From NCBI GenBank assembly GCA_963798015.1, contig CAWCSA010000023.1, positions 496,001 through 560,000 of the forward strand: DNA of 64,000 nucleotides. The letters run 5' to 3'. This stretch comes from Roseiarcus sp963798015. Its GTDB lineage: Bacteria; Pseudomonadota; Alphaproteobacteria; Rhizobiales; Beijerinckiaceae. The notes beneath the pieces were generated by a model. That model worked only from the letters and a program-made list of their open reading frames with translations. It searched no databases and was not told the origin of the DNA. Below are positions 44,068-52,552 of this stretch, piece by piece. Position numbers and translations under genes: made by a program. How positions within the stretch are numbered: position 1 is the first letter of the stretch; the number at the start of each line of letters is the position of its first letter.

Positions 44068-45683
44068 CGCAAGAGGCTGTTGCATCGGCCCCTGTGGCGC
44101 GACAGCGCCCAGTACAATGGGTCAGCGGGCGGCGGGCGCGCGTGCTGCTTTGCGCCTCGGGCGTGTCGTTCATGATCATGCTCGATTCGAACATCGTCGC
44201 GGTCTCCCTGCCGTCCATCGCTCGCGATCTCAATGCGACCTTCGCTGACATCGAATGGGTGGTGAGCGCCTATGTCCTCACCTTCGCGGCGCTTCTGATG
44301 CCCTCGGGAGCGCATGCGGATCGGTTCGGGCGCCGGCGGATGGTGATCGTCGGCCTGGCGATCTTCACCTTGGCGTCGCTGCTGTGCGGCCTCGCCCCAT
44401 CCGCGCTAATTCTTAACGGGGCGCGAGCGCTGCAGGGCGTGGGCGCGGCGATTGAGCTTAGCGCCGCGCTCGCGGTGTTGGGACATGAGTTTCGCGGCGC
44501 CGAGCGAGCCAGGGCTTTTGGCTTCTGGGGAACGGTCGTCGGCATCGCCGTCGCCGTGGGTCCGCTTGTCGGCGGGCTGATCACCTCGACGCTCGGCTGG
44601 CGCTGGGCGTTTTTCGTGAACATTCCAGTCGGCGCTGCGCTCATCTGGCTCGCGGTTGACGCTATCGAAGAGTTTAGCGATCCGGACGCGCAGAGACTGG
44701 ACATCGTGGGCATGCTGTCGTTTGGCGGCGGTCTCTTCTGTCTCGTCTGGGGGCTGATCGGCGCCAACAGAGTCGGCTGGTCGGCGGAACAGACGCTTAC
44801 GAAGCTCTCGGCGTCCGCTGTCCTTTTTGCGCTCTTTGTCGCGGCCGAATTGATCCAGGAGCGGCCGATGGTGGACTTCTCGCTCTTTCGCAAGCGCACG
44901 TTTCTCGGCGCGAGCTTCGCCATGCTCGGCTTCGCCGCCGCCGCTCAGGTCATGATGACCTATCTGCCGCTCTATTTGCAGAACGTCTTCTCGCTCAGCC
45001 CCGCCACGGCAGGTCTTGGCATGCTGCCGTTCGCGCTGCCGCTGTTCTTCTGCCCACGCGTCGCTGCGTCTCTTTCAAATCGCATATCGGGCCGCGATCT
45101 CCTCGCCCTCGGCCTTGCGATCGTGGCCGTCGGCAATCTCGCGACGGCAGCCATGGTCGCCGCTCATCTTGGCTACGGGTTCGTCGCGATCGGCATGCTG
45201 ATCACTGGCTGCGGCGCCGGTCTGCTCAACGGCGAAACGGCAAAAGTGTCGATGAGCGTCATCCCGCCGGAGCGCGGCGGCATGGCTTCCGGCATCAGCG
45301 GCACGTTGCGTTTCGTCGGCCTGGTGACCGGGATCACCGGACTTGGCGTCGTGCTCGCTTCTCAGACCGAAAGCCATTTCGTTCGCGGGGCCTCCGCGCT
45401 TCCGTTATCGGCTTCGCCAGGCGACGCGCACCTGATCGTCGCCAGGATTGTCGCCGGCGACATCTCAGGCGTGGCCGGACACATTCCCGAGCCTTTTCGA
45501 GCGGCGCTTGCAGAGCTGGCGCGCGTCAGTTTCGCTTCCGGGTTCAGCCTGGTTCTGTTGGCCGCAGGCGTGACGGCGGCGCTGGCCGCCGCGCTGACCT
45601 TTGGCTTTGTCAGTCCCATTGAAACGGCGCCGGTTAGAATCCGGGCCGTTGCCGATACGGGGACCCCCGAACTCCTCGATTAG
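44064..45683 (+). CDS. DHA2-family MFS drug exporter
   Basis: 539 aa with ~14 helices. Motifs: VSFMIMLDSNIVAVSLPSIA (helix 1, D1 motif), PSGAHADRFGRRRMVIVGLA (motif A), RALQGVGAAIELSAALAVLG (motif B), VAVGPLVGGLITSTLGWRWA (motif C). Belongs to the QacA/SmvA-like branch rather than EmrB with a fusion partner, as no adaptor gene is present. Cotranscribed with marR (ATGA overlap) and probably with the downstream acetyltransferase. Confidence 0.92.
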   Translation: MTQEAVASAPVARQRPVQWVSGRRARVLLCASGVSFMIMLDSNIVAVSLPSIARDLNATFADIEWVVSAYVLTFAALLMPSGAHADRFGRRRMVIVGLAIFTLASLLCGLAPSALILNGARALQGVGAAIELSAALAVLGHEFRGAERARAFGFWGTVVGIAVAVGPLVGGLITSTLGWRWAFFVNIPVGAALIWLAVDAIEEFSDPDAQRLDIVGMLSFGGGLFCLVWGLIGANRVGWSAEQTLTKLSASAVLFALFVAAELIQERPMVDFSLFRKRTFLGASFAMLGFAAAAQVMMTYLPLYLQNVFSLSPATAGLGMLPFALPLFFCPRVAASLSNRISGRDLLALGLAIVAVGNLATAAMVAAHLGYGFVAIGMLITGCGAGLLNGETAKVSMSVIPPERGGMASGISGTLRFVGLVTGITGLGVVLASQTESHFVRGASALPLSASPGDAHLIVARIVAGDISGVAGHIPEPFRAALAELARVSFASGFSLVLLAAGVTAALAAALTFGFVSPIETAPVRIRAVADTGTPELLD

Positions 45684-45693
45684 GATTTCTCTC

Positions 45694-46395
45694 GTGGCGA
45701 CTTTCGCGAACGTGAGCGCTTTGGATCGCCCCGTCTGGTCGGCGCTCACGACCGGCGACCGCCGGTTTGCCGAAGGCGGGTCGCTGGCGCTCCGTTTTCC
45801 TCCCGGCATCACGCCCTTCGGGGCGACGGCGGATGACTTGCCCGAAGCGTTCGCAGCCTTGAGGGAGCTCCTTGCGGAAGACGAGCGCGTCGCTTTGGTT
45901 ACGGTCGACAAGCTCAAGCCTTATCCCGGCCTCGACGTCGTGCGGGAAGCGCCGATCATCCAGATGATCGCCAATGGGGAGACGCCGGCACCGTTCCAGC
46001 CGACGGCGCCCATCGTGCTCGGTCCGAGCGACGTCGCGGAGATGGTGCGTCTCGCCGAGCTGACGAACCCCGGCCCGTTCGGCGCGCGCACGCATGAGCT
46101 TGGTCAATATATTGGCGTTCGGGTCGATGGCGCGCTCGCCGCCATGGCTGGCGAGCGCATGCGGCTCGATGGCGCGGTTGAGGTCAGCGCGGTCTGTGTC
46201 AGCCCCGAGCATCGCGGCAAAGGCTATGCCGCATTTCTCGTCGCCTGGCTTGTCCGCAAGCTGCGCGGGGAGGGCGCCATGCCTTTCCTGCACGTGTTCA
46301 CGGACAATCCCGCCATCGCTCTCTATGAGCGGCTTGGATTCACGAAGCGCAAGACGCTCCGTCTCACGGTGCTGGCGCGGGCCTCCAAGGCTTAA
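45694..46395 (+). CDS. GNAT-family N-acetyltransferase (FR47-like)
   Basis: 233 aa from GTG at 45694, 10 bases after the MFS stop. The N-terminal half (RPVWSALTTGDRRFAEGGSL) is a divergent GNAT half. The C-terminal half has the acetyl-CoA pyrophosphate loop VEVSAVCVSPEHRGKGYAAF and the end motif TDNPAIALYERLGFTKRKTL. The substrate is unknown; position after a drug exporter suggests drug or metabolite acetylation, an inference. The open frame extends upstream into the MFS gene, but nothing there fits the family. Confidence 0.85.
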   Translation: MATFANVSALDRPVWSALTTGDRRFAEGGSLALRFPPGITPFGATADDLPEAFAALRELLAEDERVALVTVDKLKPYPGLDVVREAPIIQMIANGETPAPFQPTAPIVLGPSDVAEMVRLAELTNPGPFGARTHELGQYIGVRVDGALAAMAGERMRLDGAVEVSAVCVSPEHRGKGYAAFLVAWLVRKLRGEGAMPFLHVFTDNPAIALYERLGFTKRKTLRLTVLARASKA

Positions 46396-46613
46396 GCCAG
46401 CCGTCTCGTGACGGACATCCGGCGAGACTACCGCTGACAGCTCGCGTCGCCGGCTCGGCGCGAGATCGGTAGACGGGCGGGTAAGCGTCGGCCTCGGCAG
46501 CCTTTCGCTAAGGCGACTCGGGTCCGCAGCTTCCACGAGCGAAACGGTGCGGCCAACACAAGCGCCATGTGTCATCAGTGGCAACATTTTACCCCGAATA
46601 AGGCGCTTCGGCG

Positions 46614-46637
46614 AGGTGTTGAGGACATTCATATCGG
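46614..46637. repeat. 24-bp direct repeat flanking the IS, left copy
   Basis: Begins AGGTGTTGAGGACATTCATA and ends TCGG. Identical to 48022-48045. Interpreted as the target-site duplication of the IS. Confidence 0.85.
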
Positions 46638-48021
46638 TAGCAGACGATATGTCCGGTTTAGGTAGCGCACGATCTGTCCGGTAGATCCGGCCCTTTTTGG
46701 AGGGGTTGGATGCGCTGGACAGAAGCCCTTCAGGGTGTGCGCATGACGGTGTTTTTGAACGTTCTGAACCGCTGGGAATCGGCGGAGCTGAACCAGGAAG
46801 AGGCGGCTGAGTTGCTCGGCGTGAGCGAGCGGACGTTCCGGCGCTGGACGCGGCGTTACGAAGAGGAAGGCGAGGCTGGGCTTGTCGACCGCCGGCTCGG
46901 CCAGGCGTCGGGCAGGCGGGTTCCCGCCGATCGGGCGGAGGAAGTGGAGCGGCTTTACCGCGAGCGCTACCAGGGTTTTACGGTCAAGCACTTCCACGAG
47001 CATCTGATCAAGGATCACGGCTTCGGCTGGGGCTACACCTGGACGAAGCTGCATCTTCAGTGGGCGGGCGTTGTGGCGAAGGCGCCGCGCAAGGGCGCCC
47101 ACCGGCGCAAGCGCGAGCGGCGGCCACTGCCGGGCATGATGCTGCACCAGGACGGCTCGCGCCACGAATGGCTCGAGGGCCAGCCGGCGCTCGACCTGAT
47201 CGTGACGCTCGACGATGCGACGGGGGCGATCTATTCGGCCTTTCTCATCGAGGAGGAGGGCACGGCCTCGACCTTCCGGGCGCTGAAGGAGGTTTTCGCC
47301 GAGCACGGCCTGCCGATGAGCCTCTATACGGATCGCGGCTCGCACTATTTCCGCACCACCAAGGCCGGCGAGATCGACCGCGGCTCACCGACCCAGGTCG
47401 GGCGAGCCCTTGAGCAGCTCGGAATCGAGCATATCGGGGCTTTCTCTCCCCAGGCCCGTGGCCGTTCGGAACGGATGTTCGGCACGCTTCAGGGCCGGCT
47501 GCCCAAGGAGCTCCGGCTCGCCGGCGTCACCGACATCGAAGCAGCCAACGCTTTCCTCCGCGACGTCTATCTGCCGGAACACAACGCCCGCTTCGCCGTC
47601 GATCCGGCCGGGGAGGGTTCAGCCTTCACGCTTATTCCGGGCGTCGACCTCGACGAGATTCTCTGCGTGCAGGAGGAACGCCAGGTCATGAACGACAATT
47701 GCGTGTCCTACCGGACGCTGAAACTGCAGATCCCCGAAAGCCCGATGCGGCCCCATTTCGTCAAGGCGCGGGTCAAGGTCCACGTCTACCCCGACGGCTC
47801 CCACGCCCTCTTCCACGGGCCCCGCTGCATCGGCCGATATGACCAGAACGGAGCGATCAGAGATGCGAAAAACGCCGCCTAAATCCGCTCGGCGGCGAAG
47901 CCCTCGTGGACGGCATGGACAAGCCTCCGGCTTGCCCACCCCGCCCACGAGGCAGAACAGAACCAGAAGAAGCGGACATATGATGGGCTACCAAAACCGG
48001 ACAACTTAATTCGCTATCGAC
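46638..48021 (+). mobile_element. Insertion sequence, ISNCY/IS1202-like, 1384 bp
   Basis: One transposase gene bounded by related ends and by a 24-bp direct repeat. The left end reads TAGCAGACGATATGTCCGGT; the right end, on the opposite strand, has TAGCGAATTAAGTTGTCCGG. Both continue with a TTT-GGTAGC block and a second TGTCCG ~25 bases further in, so each end carries two copies of a TGTCCGG transposase-site-like motif (46644-46657 and 46669-46682 on the left). Five extra bases (TCGAC) lie between the right inverted repeat and the direct repeat. Long target duplications of this size are known for the IS1202 group. Ends and transposase look intact. Confidence 0.8.
46710..47882 (+). CDS. ISNCY/IS1202-type DDE transposase
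   Basis: 390 aa, full length. N-terminal helix-turn-helix (LNQEEAAELLGVSERTFRRW, residues ~29-48) and a second DNA-binding region ending in the basic linker KAPRKGAHRRKRERRP. The rve-type catalytic core follows: first Asp in MMLHQDGSRHEWLEG, second Asp in PMSLYTDRGSHYFRT, and a Glu in SPQARGRSERMFGTLQGRLP. C-terminal beta-barrel (KARVKVHVYPDGSHALF). It should be active unless regulated. Alternative start at the second Met (residue 12). Confidence 0.9.
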   Translation: MRWTEALQGVRMTVFLNVLNRWESAELNQEEAAELLGVSERTFRRWTRRYEEEGEAGLVDRRLGQASGRRVPADRAEEVERLYRERYQGFTVKHFHEHLIKDHGFGWGYTWTKLHLQWAGVVAKAPRKGAHRRKRERRPLPGMMLHQDGSRHEWLEGQPALDLIVTLDDATGAIYSAFLIEEEGTASTFRALKEVFAEHGLPMSLYTDRGSHYFRTTKAGEIDRGSPTQVGRALEQLGIEHIGAFSPQARGRSERMFGTLQGRLPKELRLAGVTDIEAANAFLRDVYLPEHNARFAVDPAGEGSAFTLIPGVDLDEILCVQEERQVMNDNCVSYRTLKLQIPESPMRPHFVKARVKVHVYPDGSHALFHGPRCIGRYDQNGAIRDAKNAA

Positions 48022-48045
48022 AGGTGTTGAGGACATTCATATCGG
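48022..48045. repeat. 24-bp direct repeat flanking the IS, right copy
   Basis: Identical to 46614-46637. Its 3' end runs straight into the ribosome-binding site GGGAGGAA of the alpha/beta hydrolase gene, so the IS entered the untranslated leader of that gene. Confidence 0.85.
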
Positions 48046-48058
48046 GAGGAACCTCACC

Positions 48059-48994
48059 ATGCGCCTTTCCCTTCTTCGCCTTGGCGTGGCCGGCGCGATT
48101 GCTGGAGGTTGCCTTGCAGCGGCGGCCGTGTCGGCTGCGGCGAGCGGCGCCGGGATTCCGCCCGGTTTCACCTCGAACATGGCCAATGTGAACGGCGTGC
48201 GGTTGCATTTCGTGAGTGGAGGCGCGGGACCGGCTCTGATCCTGATTCATGGCTTTCCGCAGGATTGGAGTGAATATCGCGCCATCATGCCAAGACTGGC
48301 CAAGCGCTTCACGGTGATGGCGTTGGATCTGCGCGGCATAGGACAATCGAGCATCGCGAGCGGAGGCTATGACGCCGATACCCTGGCCAAGGACGTGTAC
48401 GAACTCGCAAAGGCGCAAAAGCTCGACGACGCCTATGTCGTCGGGCACGATTTAGGGGGCCAGGTCGCCTATGCCTTCGCCCGCCAGTATCCGTCGGCGA
48501 CCCGGGGCGCGATGCTCCTGGACGCGCCGCTTCCCGGCATCGACGGCTGGGACGATGTCGATCATGATCCCAGTGTCTGGCACATCCATTTCATGCAGGT
48601 GCCCGGCTTGCCTGAAAAACTCTTGGCGGGTCGCCAGGATGCTTGGCTCGACTACTTCCTGCAGTTCGGGAAATTCAGCGCGGCGGACAAGGCGGATTCC
48701 TACGCAGCTTACGACTCGAGCGGCCACGTAGAGGCGGCGCTGGCGATCTACCGCGCCTTTCCCGCCAACGGCCGGGTCAACGCCGCCGCCAAAGGGCCCA
48801 ACGACACGCCGATCACCATCGCCACGGGCGACAAATCGCCGTTCGCTCACCTCATCCCGACGATGGCGGCCGGTGTGCACGCCGTCGGTTTCAGCCACGT
48901 TGACACCGACACGGTGGCGAACAGCGTCCACTATCTGGTTGAGGACAATCCCGACGGTGTCGCCGATCTGATCGAGCGGCATGCTGGAAAGTAA
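48059..48994 (+). CDS. Secreted alpha/beta hydrolase (epoxide hydrolase/dehalogenase-like)
   Basis: 311 aa. Signal peptide (RLGVAGAIAGGCLAAAAVSA) then an alpha/beta hydrolase: oxyanion loop LILIHGFPQDW (HGFP at 64-67), nucleophile Asp131 in VVGHDLGGQVAYAF, and a C-terminal His in AVGFSHVDTD. An Asp nucleophile with HGFP is typical of epoxide hydrolases and haloalkane or fluoroacetate dehalogenases. The periplasmic location is less usual. GGGAGGAA is 5 bases from the ATG. The IS lies directly upstream, so transcription now depends on read-through or on a promoter inside the IS. Confidence 0.88.
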   Translation: MRLSLLRLGVAGAIAGGCLAAAAVSAAASGAGIPPGFTSNMANVNGVRLHFVSGGAGPALILIHGFPQDWSEYRAIMPRLAKRFTVMALDLRGIGQSSIASGGYDADTLAKDVYELAKAQKLDDAYVVGHDLGGQVAYAFARQYPSATRGAMLLDAPLPGIDGWDDVDHDPSVWHIHFMQVPGLPEKLLAGRQDAWLDYFLQFGKFSAADKADSYAAYDSSGHVEAALAIYRAFPANGRVNAAAKGPNDTPITIATGDKSPFAHLIPTMAAGVHAVGFSHVDTDTVANSVHYLVEDNPDGVADLIERHAGK

Positions 48995-49040
48995 CTGGCG
49001 ATATCATCCTCGCGAGTGCGCGCCCTCAAAGGCAAAGGCC

Positions 49041-49391
49041 ATGACCCAGATCAACCAAGGCGGCCCCGCGGCCGGGCAGCCCAAATCGCTATTTCCCATG
49101 GGTCGAGTGCTCGAGATCGGTTTCCCGACCTTCACACCGCGCATCACTTTCCGCTCCGAACGCGAACTCACCGTGGAAATCGTCGCGGGCGAAGGCGCCG
49201 GCTTCGCCGATACAGTCGAATATGAAACGGTCGCCGTTCGCGATGGGCTCATAATTCTCTCGTGGCAGGAGCATATCGGAAGCACGATCGTGCACGTGCT
49301 CGATTTCATTTCCGGTCAGGCCTACACTGCGGTAACGCCAGCGAGAGGTGGGTTCTGGCGACTGACCGGCCGGATCGAAATCAAATCTTGA
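49041..49391 (+). CDS. MoaF-related domain protein
   Basis: 116 aa. A small lipocalin-like barrel: MGRVLEIGFPTFTPRITFRS, ADTVEYETVAVRDGLIILSW, QEHIGSTIVHVLDFISGQAY, GGFWRLTGRIEI. This matches the MoaF C-terminal type domain found in many small proteins; MoaF itself is linked to monoamine metabolism, but the function of short relatives is unknown. No signal peptide. Begins 46 bases after the hydrolase stop and is probably cotranscribed with it. Confidence 0.78.
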   Translation: MTQINQGGPAAGQPKSLFPMGRVLEIGFPTFTPRITFRSERELTVEIVAGEGAGFADTVEYETVAVRDGLIILSWQEHIGSTIVHVLDFISGQAYTAVTPARGGFWRLTGRIEIKS

Positions 49392-49449
49392 ATTTGACTC
49401 TAGGGCATGACGCGTTCGTCGCGCGGGTTGCGATTCCCAGGCCGGCGGC

Positions 49450-50276
49450 TCAGGAACGGCTGCGCCCGACTCTGGACCGCGTCCGGCGGATGCCGGCAAA
49501 GCCGAGCGCCGCGAAGCCGGTGAGCGCCATGACCCAAGTCGCGGCTTCGGGCACACTAGAACCGATCGTACTAATCGCGATGCCCGCAGGGAGGTCGAGC
49601 CCCGAGATCAACGCGGCGTTCACCGTCGCCCCAGAAGTGTTGTATTCGCCGATCGTCCCAGCCTGAAGGTCGGTGATGAACAGATCGCCGCCCGACACGG
49701 CGATGCCGCTTGGAGCGATGAGCCCGGAGATAAGCGAGGCGTTCACCGTCATGCCGGAAGTGGTGTATTCGCCGATCGTACCATCCTCTTGTTCGCAACG
49801 AATAGGTCGCCGCCCGACACGGCAATACCGCTTGGACCTCTGAGCCCCGAGATCAGTGCGGCGTTCATCGTGTCCCCGAAAGCAGTGTATTCACCGATCG
49901 TGCCGCCGCTCTCATTAGTGACGAACAGATTGGCGCCCGACAGCGCAATAAAGGAAGGCTCACTCAGCCCCTTGATCAGCGCAGCATTCACTGTCGCCCC
50001 GGAGGTGGCGTATTCGCCGATCGTATTAGCTCCTCTGTTCACGACGAACAGGACGGAGCCTGCGACTGCGATGCCCCAAGGACCGGTTACGTCCGAGATC
50101 AGGGCGGCGTTCAGTGTCGTGCCAGAGATAGTGTACGCGCCAACCGTGTTTGAGCTCGAGTTGTTGTTCGTAACAAAGATTGTTTCTGCCGCCCGCGCGG
50201 CGCCGGGAGAGAGGGACGCAAGCAGGACCGCAAACAGACCAGACGCAATGATTTTTTGCTGATAAATCGGCTTCAT
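49450..50276 (-). pseudogene. Repeat-containing PEP-CTERM protein, frameshifted
   Basis: The first frame starts MKPIYQQKIIASGLFAVLLA (signal peptide ending ARAAE) and has propeller-like repeats of ~41 residues, each built on NTIGEYATSGATVNAALI, GL..PSGIAVSGGDLFV. After LFVANKR, near 49786, the frame is lost. The next frame continues with two more repeats (GTIGEYTTSGMTVNASLISG) and the sorting tail VPEAATWVMALTGFAALGFA, then IRRTRSR. Supplying one base joins five repeats into ~275 residues. Likely a small extracellular beta-propeller displayed by the PEP-CTERM route; the tail has PEA in place of PEP. Confidence 0.8.
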
Positions 50277-50636
50277 CGTTTTGCTCCCCGCAGGTGAGAT
50301 AATTTACCTAACATGTAAGAACTTTGGATCATTGAGTAAGAAATCCGCATCACATCATCGTGAACTGCATCATGGCCGCCGGGCTGTCCCGGCCGTCCAC
50401 GCCGCCGCGCCGCTCGGCGCCAGTCCACATTCCGCGCCTCCTTGCGAGGCGCACGAAGTCAATGCCTTCTCGTCGTCGCGTTCACTCGCGGGAGCCTATC
50501 GGCGCGATCAGGTGGATGACGGGATGAGCCCGGTCACGTTCGCAAAGGTCCGCGACGCAAGTGGTTGCGTGGGTTTTCTGATTGCCAGGATCCAAGTTGG
50601 CGCGCGCAAACATGTGCGCGCGCCCTTCGCGCCTCA
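50277..50636. other. Intergenic region between PEP-CTERM gene and rplI
   Basis: 360 bases. The right side holds the rplI 3' hairpin. The left side, upstream of the PEP-CTERM gene, is AT-richer (ATAATTTACCTAACATGTAA) and probably promoter-bearing. No gene supported. Confidence 0.5.
50599..50624 (-). terminator. Hairpin at the 3' end of the rpsF-rplI operon
   Basis: Perfect 10-base arms GGCGCGCGCA/TGCGCGCGCC around loop AACATG, 13 bases past the rplI stop. Very GC-rich stem, no clear T-run on the minus strand. Confidence 0.55.
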
Positions 50637-51209
50637 TCACTGCTCGAAGCTTGCATTGGGTCCGGCCTCGGCCAGCGCCCGGCCAACTTCGAGCCCGAGG
50701 TCGTCCATCGAGGTCTGTTCGCGCACCGAGAGGTCTTCGCCCTTCGCCTGTCTTTCGGCCTGCTCAGGCGAGCGGGCGACATTGACGGTGACCTTCAACT
50801 CGACTTCCGGATGCAGGTGAATCGGGACCGGGTGCAGCCCGAGGGTCTTGATCGGCTGCTGGATCGCGACGTGGCCGCGTTCAACCTTGTGCCCGGCGGC
50901 GGTCAGAGCTTCGGCGATGTCGCGCGCCGACACCGAACCATAGAGCTGCCCGGTCTCGCCGGCTTGGCGGATGATGACCACCTTGACGCCGTCGAGCTTG
51001 CCCGACACTTCGTTGGCGCTGCGCTTGAGTTCAGTATTGCGCGCCTCGAGATCGGCGCGTCGGACCTCGAATTTCTTCTTGTTGGCGTCCGTCGCGCGCA
51101 ACGCCTTGCCGCGCGGGAGAAGGAAATTGCGGGCGTAGCCGTCCTTCACGCGCACCGTCTCGCCGATGTGTCCAAGCTTGCCTACGCGCTCGAGTAAAAT
51201 AATGTCCAT
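50637..51209 (-). CDS. rplI: 50S ribosomal protein L9
   Basis: 190 aa. N-terminal rRNA-binding domain MDIILLERVGKLGHIGETVR, VKDGYARNFLLPRGKALRAT; long connecting helix; C-terminal domain LYGSVSARDIAEALTAAGHK, PIKTLGLHPVPIHLHPEVEL. The ~35-residue C-terminal extension (SPEQAERQAKGEDLSVREQT onward) is usual in alphaproteobacteria. The ATG at 51209 has TAGGAGA upstream; the upstream DUF2232 gene ends one base before it. Confidence 0.97.
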   Translation of the reverse strand: MDIILLERVGKLGHIGETVRVKDGYARNFLLPRGKALRATDANKKKFEVRRADLEARNTELKRSANEVSGKLDGVKVVIIRQAGETGQLYGSVSARDIAEALTAAGHKVERGHVAIQQPIKTLGLHPVPIHLHPEVELKVTVNVARSPEQAERQAKGEDLSVREQTSMDDLGLEVGRALAEAGPNASFEQ

Positions 51210-51210
51210 G

Positions 51211-52197
51211 TTATCTCCTATTGGGTCCAGTTGGGGCAGGGGAGGCAATGAGCGCCGCGCGCGAGCGCAGCTTCAGGAATCCATCGATGATGCCGAGACC
51301 GGCAAGAGCGGGAAGGGTGTATTTGGCTCGCAGAATGCAGCAGGCGTAGAGCGCAATCAGCATGAGAGGCCGCATCTTGAGACCGCGCGACAGCGCGTGT
51401 GCGACCGCGAGGCCCTGCAGCGCCAACGCCGCTCCCAGCCCTCCGGCGCCGATGGAGAAATATTGCGCGGTCGGAGCGGGTAGGGCGTAAGCGCCTGCGA
51501 GACAAGCGAGGAATGCGACGCTCATCGGCCAGGGCAACGCAAGCGAGGACGGCACGTCGGGCCATGGCCTCGGAAGATTGTGCGACAGTTGCGTGGAACG
51601 GGCCGCGGCGTAGAGGTTGACGCATAGCATCATCAGCGTCGAAGCCGCGATCGCAGGCGGGCCGTAGCGGACGAGCGCGTCGGCGAACTCGCGAGCGGTC
51701 AAGTTGCCCGGCGCGCTCTCGAACGTGTCGGCAGCGAGGGTGGTGATCGCCTCCGCGACGTGGGTTGCGGCCTCACGGTAGCCGCCATAGATCACAATGA
51801 CCGTCGTCAGCACGGCAACGCTGCCGAGCATTCCCAATAGCGCCGCGAGCGAGACGATGGCGCCGAGCGGCGCGTGGACCGGCGCGTCCGGTTTGAGGCG
51901 CTTCAGATAACGTGCAAGCGGGCTGGCCGAAAAAGCAGCCAAGGCCCACGCAGGAACAGCGACCGAGCCGGCGAACACCAGCGCCGACAACGGCTCGGCC
52001 ACAACGGCGAGCACCGCGATTGCAATCGCCGCGGCGATCGCCCCGCTATCGAGTCCCCAACCGAGGGTCGCGATCATGATCGGCAAGGGCGCGAGATACG
52101 CGAGCGACATCGCCAGGAGGCTGGACTGTGCGCTCACCGCGAACAGGAGCGCTGCTGCGCATCCAGCCCCAATAGCGACGACAAAGCGATGCAACAT
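51211..52197 (-). CDS. DUF2232 membrane protein
   Basis: 328 aa, about eight hydrophobic helices (e.g. FVVAIGAGCAAALLFAVSAQ, LGAIVSLAALLGMLGSVAVL, SIGAGGLGAALALQGLAVAH). Matches the DUF2232 protein always found between rpsR and rplI in Rhizobiales; the fold resembles an S-component-like or YybS transporter protein, function unknown. Cotranscribed with the ribosomal genes; abuts rplI. Confidence 0.9.
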   Translation of the reverse strand: MLHRFVVAIGAGCAAALLFAVSAQSSLLAMSLAYLAPLPIMIATLGWGLDSGAIAAAIAIAVLAVVAEPLSALVFAGSVAVPAWALAAFSASPLARYLKRLKPDAPVHAPLGAIVSLAALLGMLGSVAVLTTVIVIYGGYREAATHVAEAITTLAADTFESAPGNLTAREFADALVRYGPPAIAASTLMMLCVNLYAAARSTQLSHNLPRPWPDVPSSLALPWPMSVAFLACLAGAYALPAPTAQYFSIGAGGLGAALALQGLAVAHALSRGLKMRPLMLIALYACCILRAKYTLPALAGLGIIDGFLKLRSRAALIASPAPTGPNRR

Positions 52198-52315
52198 GAG
52201 GAGCGCTGTCCCGCGTTGGCTTGCGGTTAGAAGGGGGCCGCCCGCCCGCCTCCAGCTGCCGCCGCGTCGAAACGCGGCGGGTTCGAAATTCAGGCGCGGC
52301 GATGCCCGACGGTTG

Positions 52316-52552
52316 TTAGCGGATCACGTAAGGCAAGAGGCCCAGAAATCGGGAGCGCTTGATCGCCTGGGCGAGTTCGCGCTGCTTGCCGGCGCTCACT
52401 GCGGTGATGCGCGAGGGCACGATCTTGCCGCGCTCGGAGATGTAGCGCGACAACAGGCGCATGTCCTTGTAGTCGATCTTCGGCGCGTTGGCGCCTGAGA
52501 ACGGGCACGACTTGCGGCGGCGGAAAAAAGGGCGGCGGGGCGAGCTGGCCAT
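52316..52552 (-). CDS. rpsR: 30S ribosomal protein S18
   Basis: 78 aa. RRPFFRRRKSCPFSGANAPK, IDYKDMRLLSRYISERGKIV, PSRITAVSAGKQRELAQAIK, RSRFLGLLPYVIR: the complete S18 signature. Forms a heterodimer with S6 on the platform of the 30S subunit. Its ATG shares one base with the rpsF stop (TGATG), giving coupled translation. Confidence 0.98.
   Translation of the reverse strand: MASSPRRPFFRRRKSCPFSGANAPKIDYKDMRLLSRYISERGKIVPSRITAVSAGKQRELAQAIKRSRFLGLLPYVIR

Noticed and set aside
46560..46640. A dif-like Xer site next to the IS
   Set aside because: IS1202-group elements can sit beside such sites, so I looked; nothing resembling a 28-bp dif with two 11-bp arms was evident by eye.
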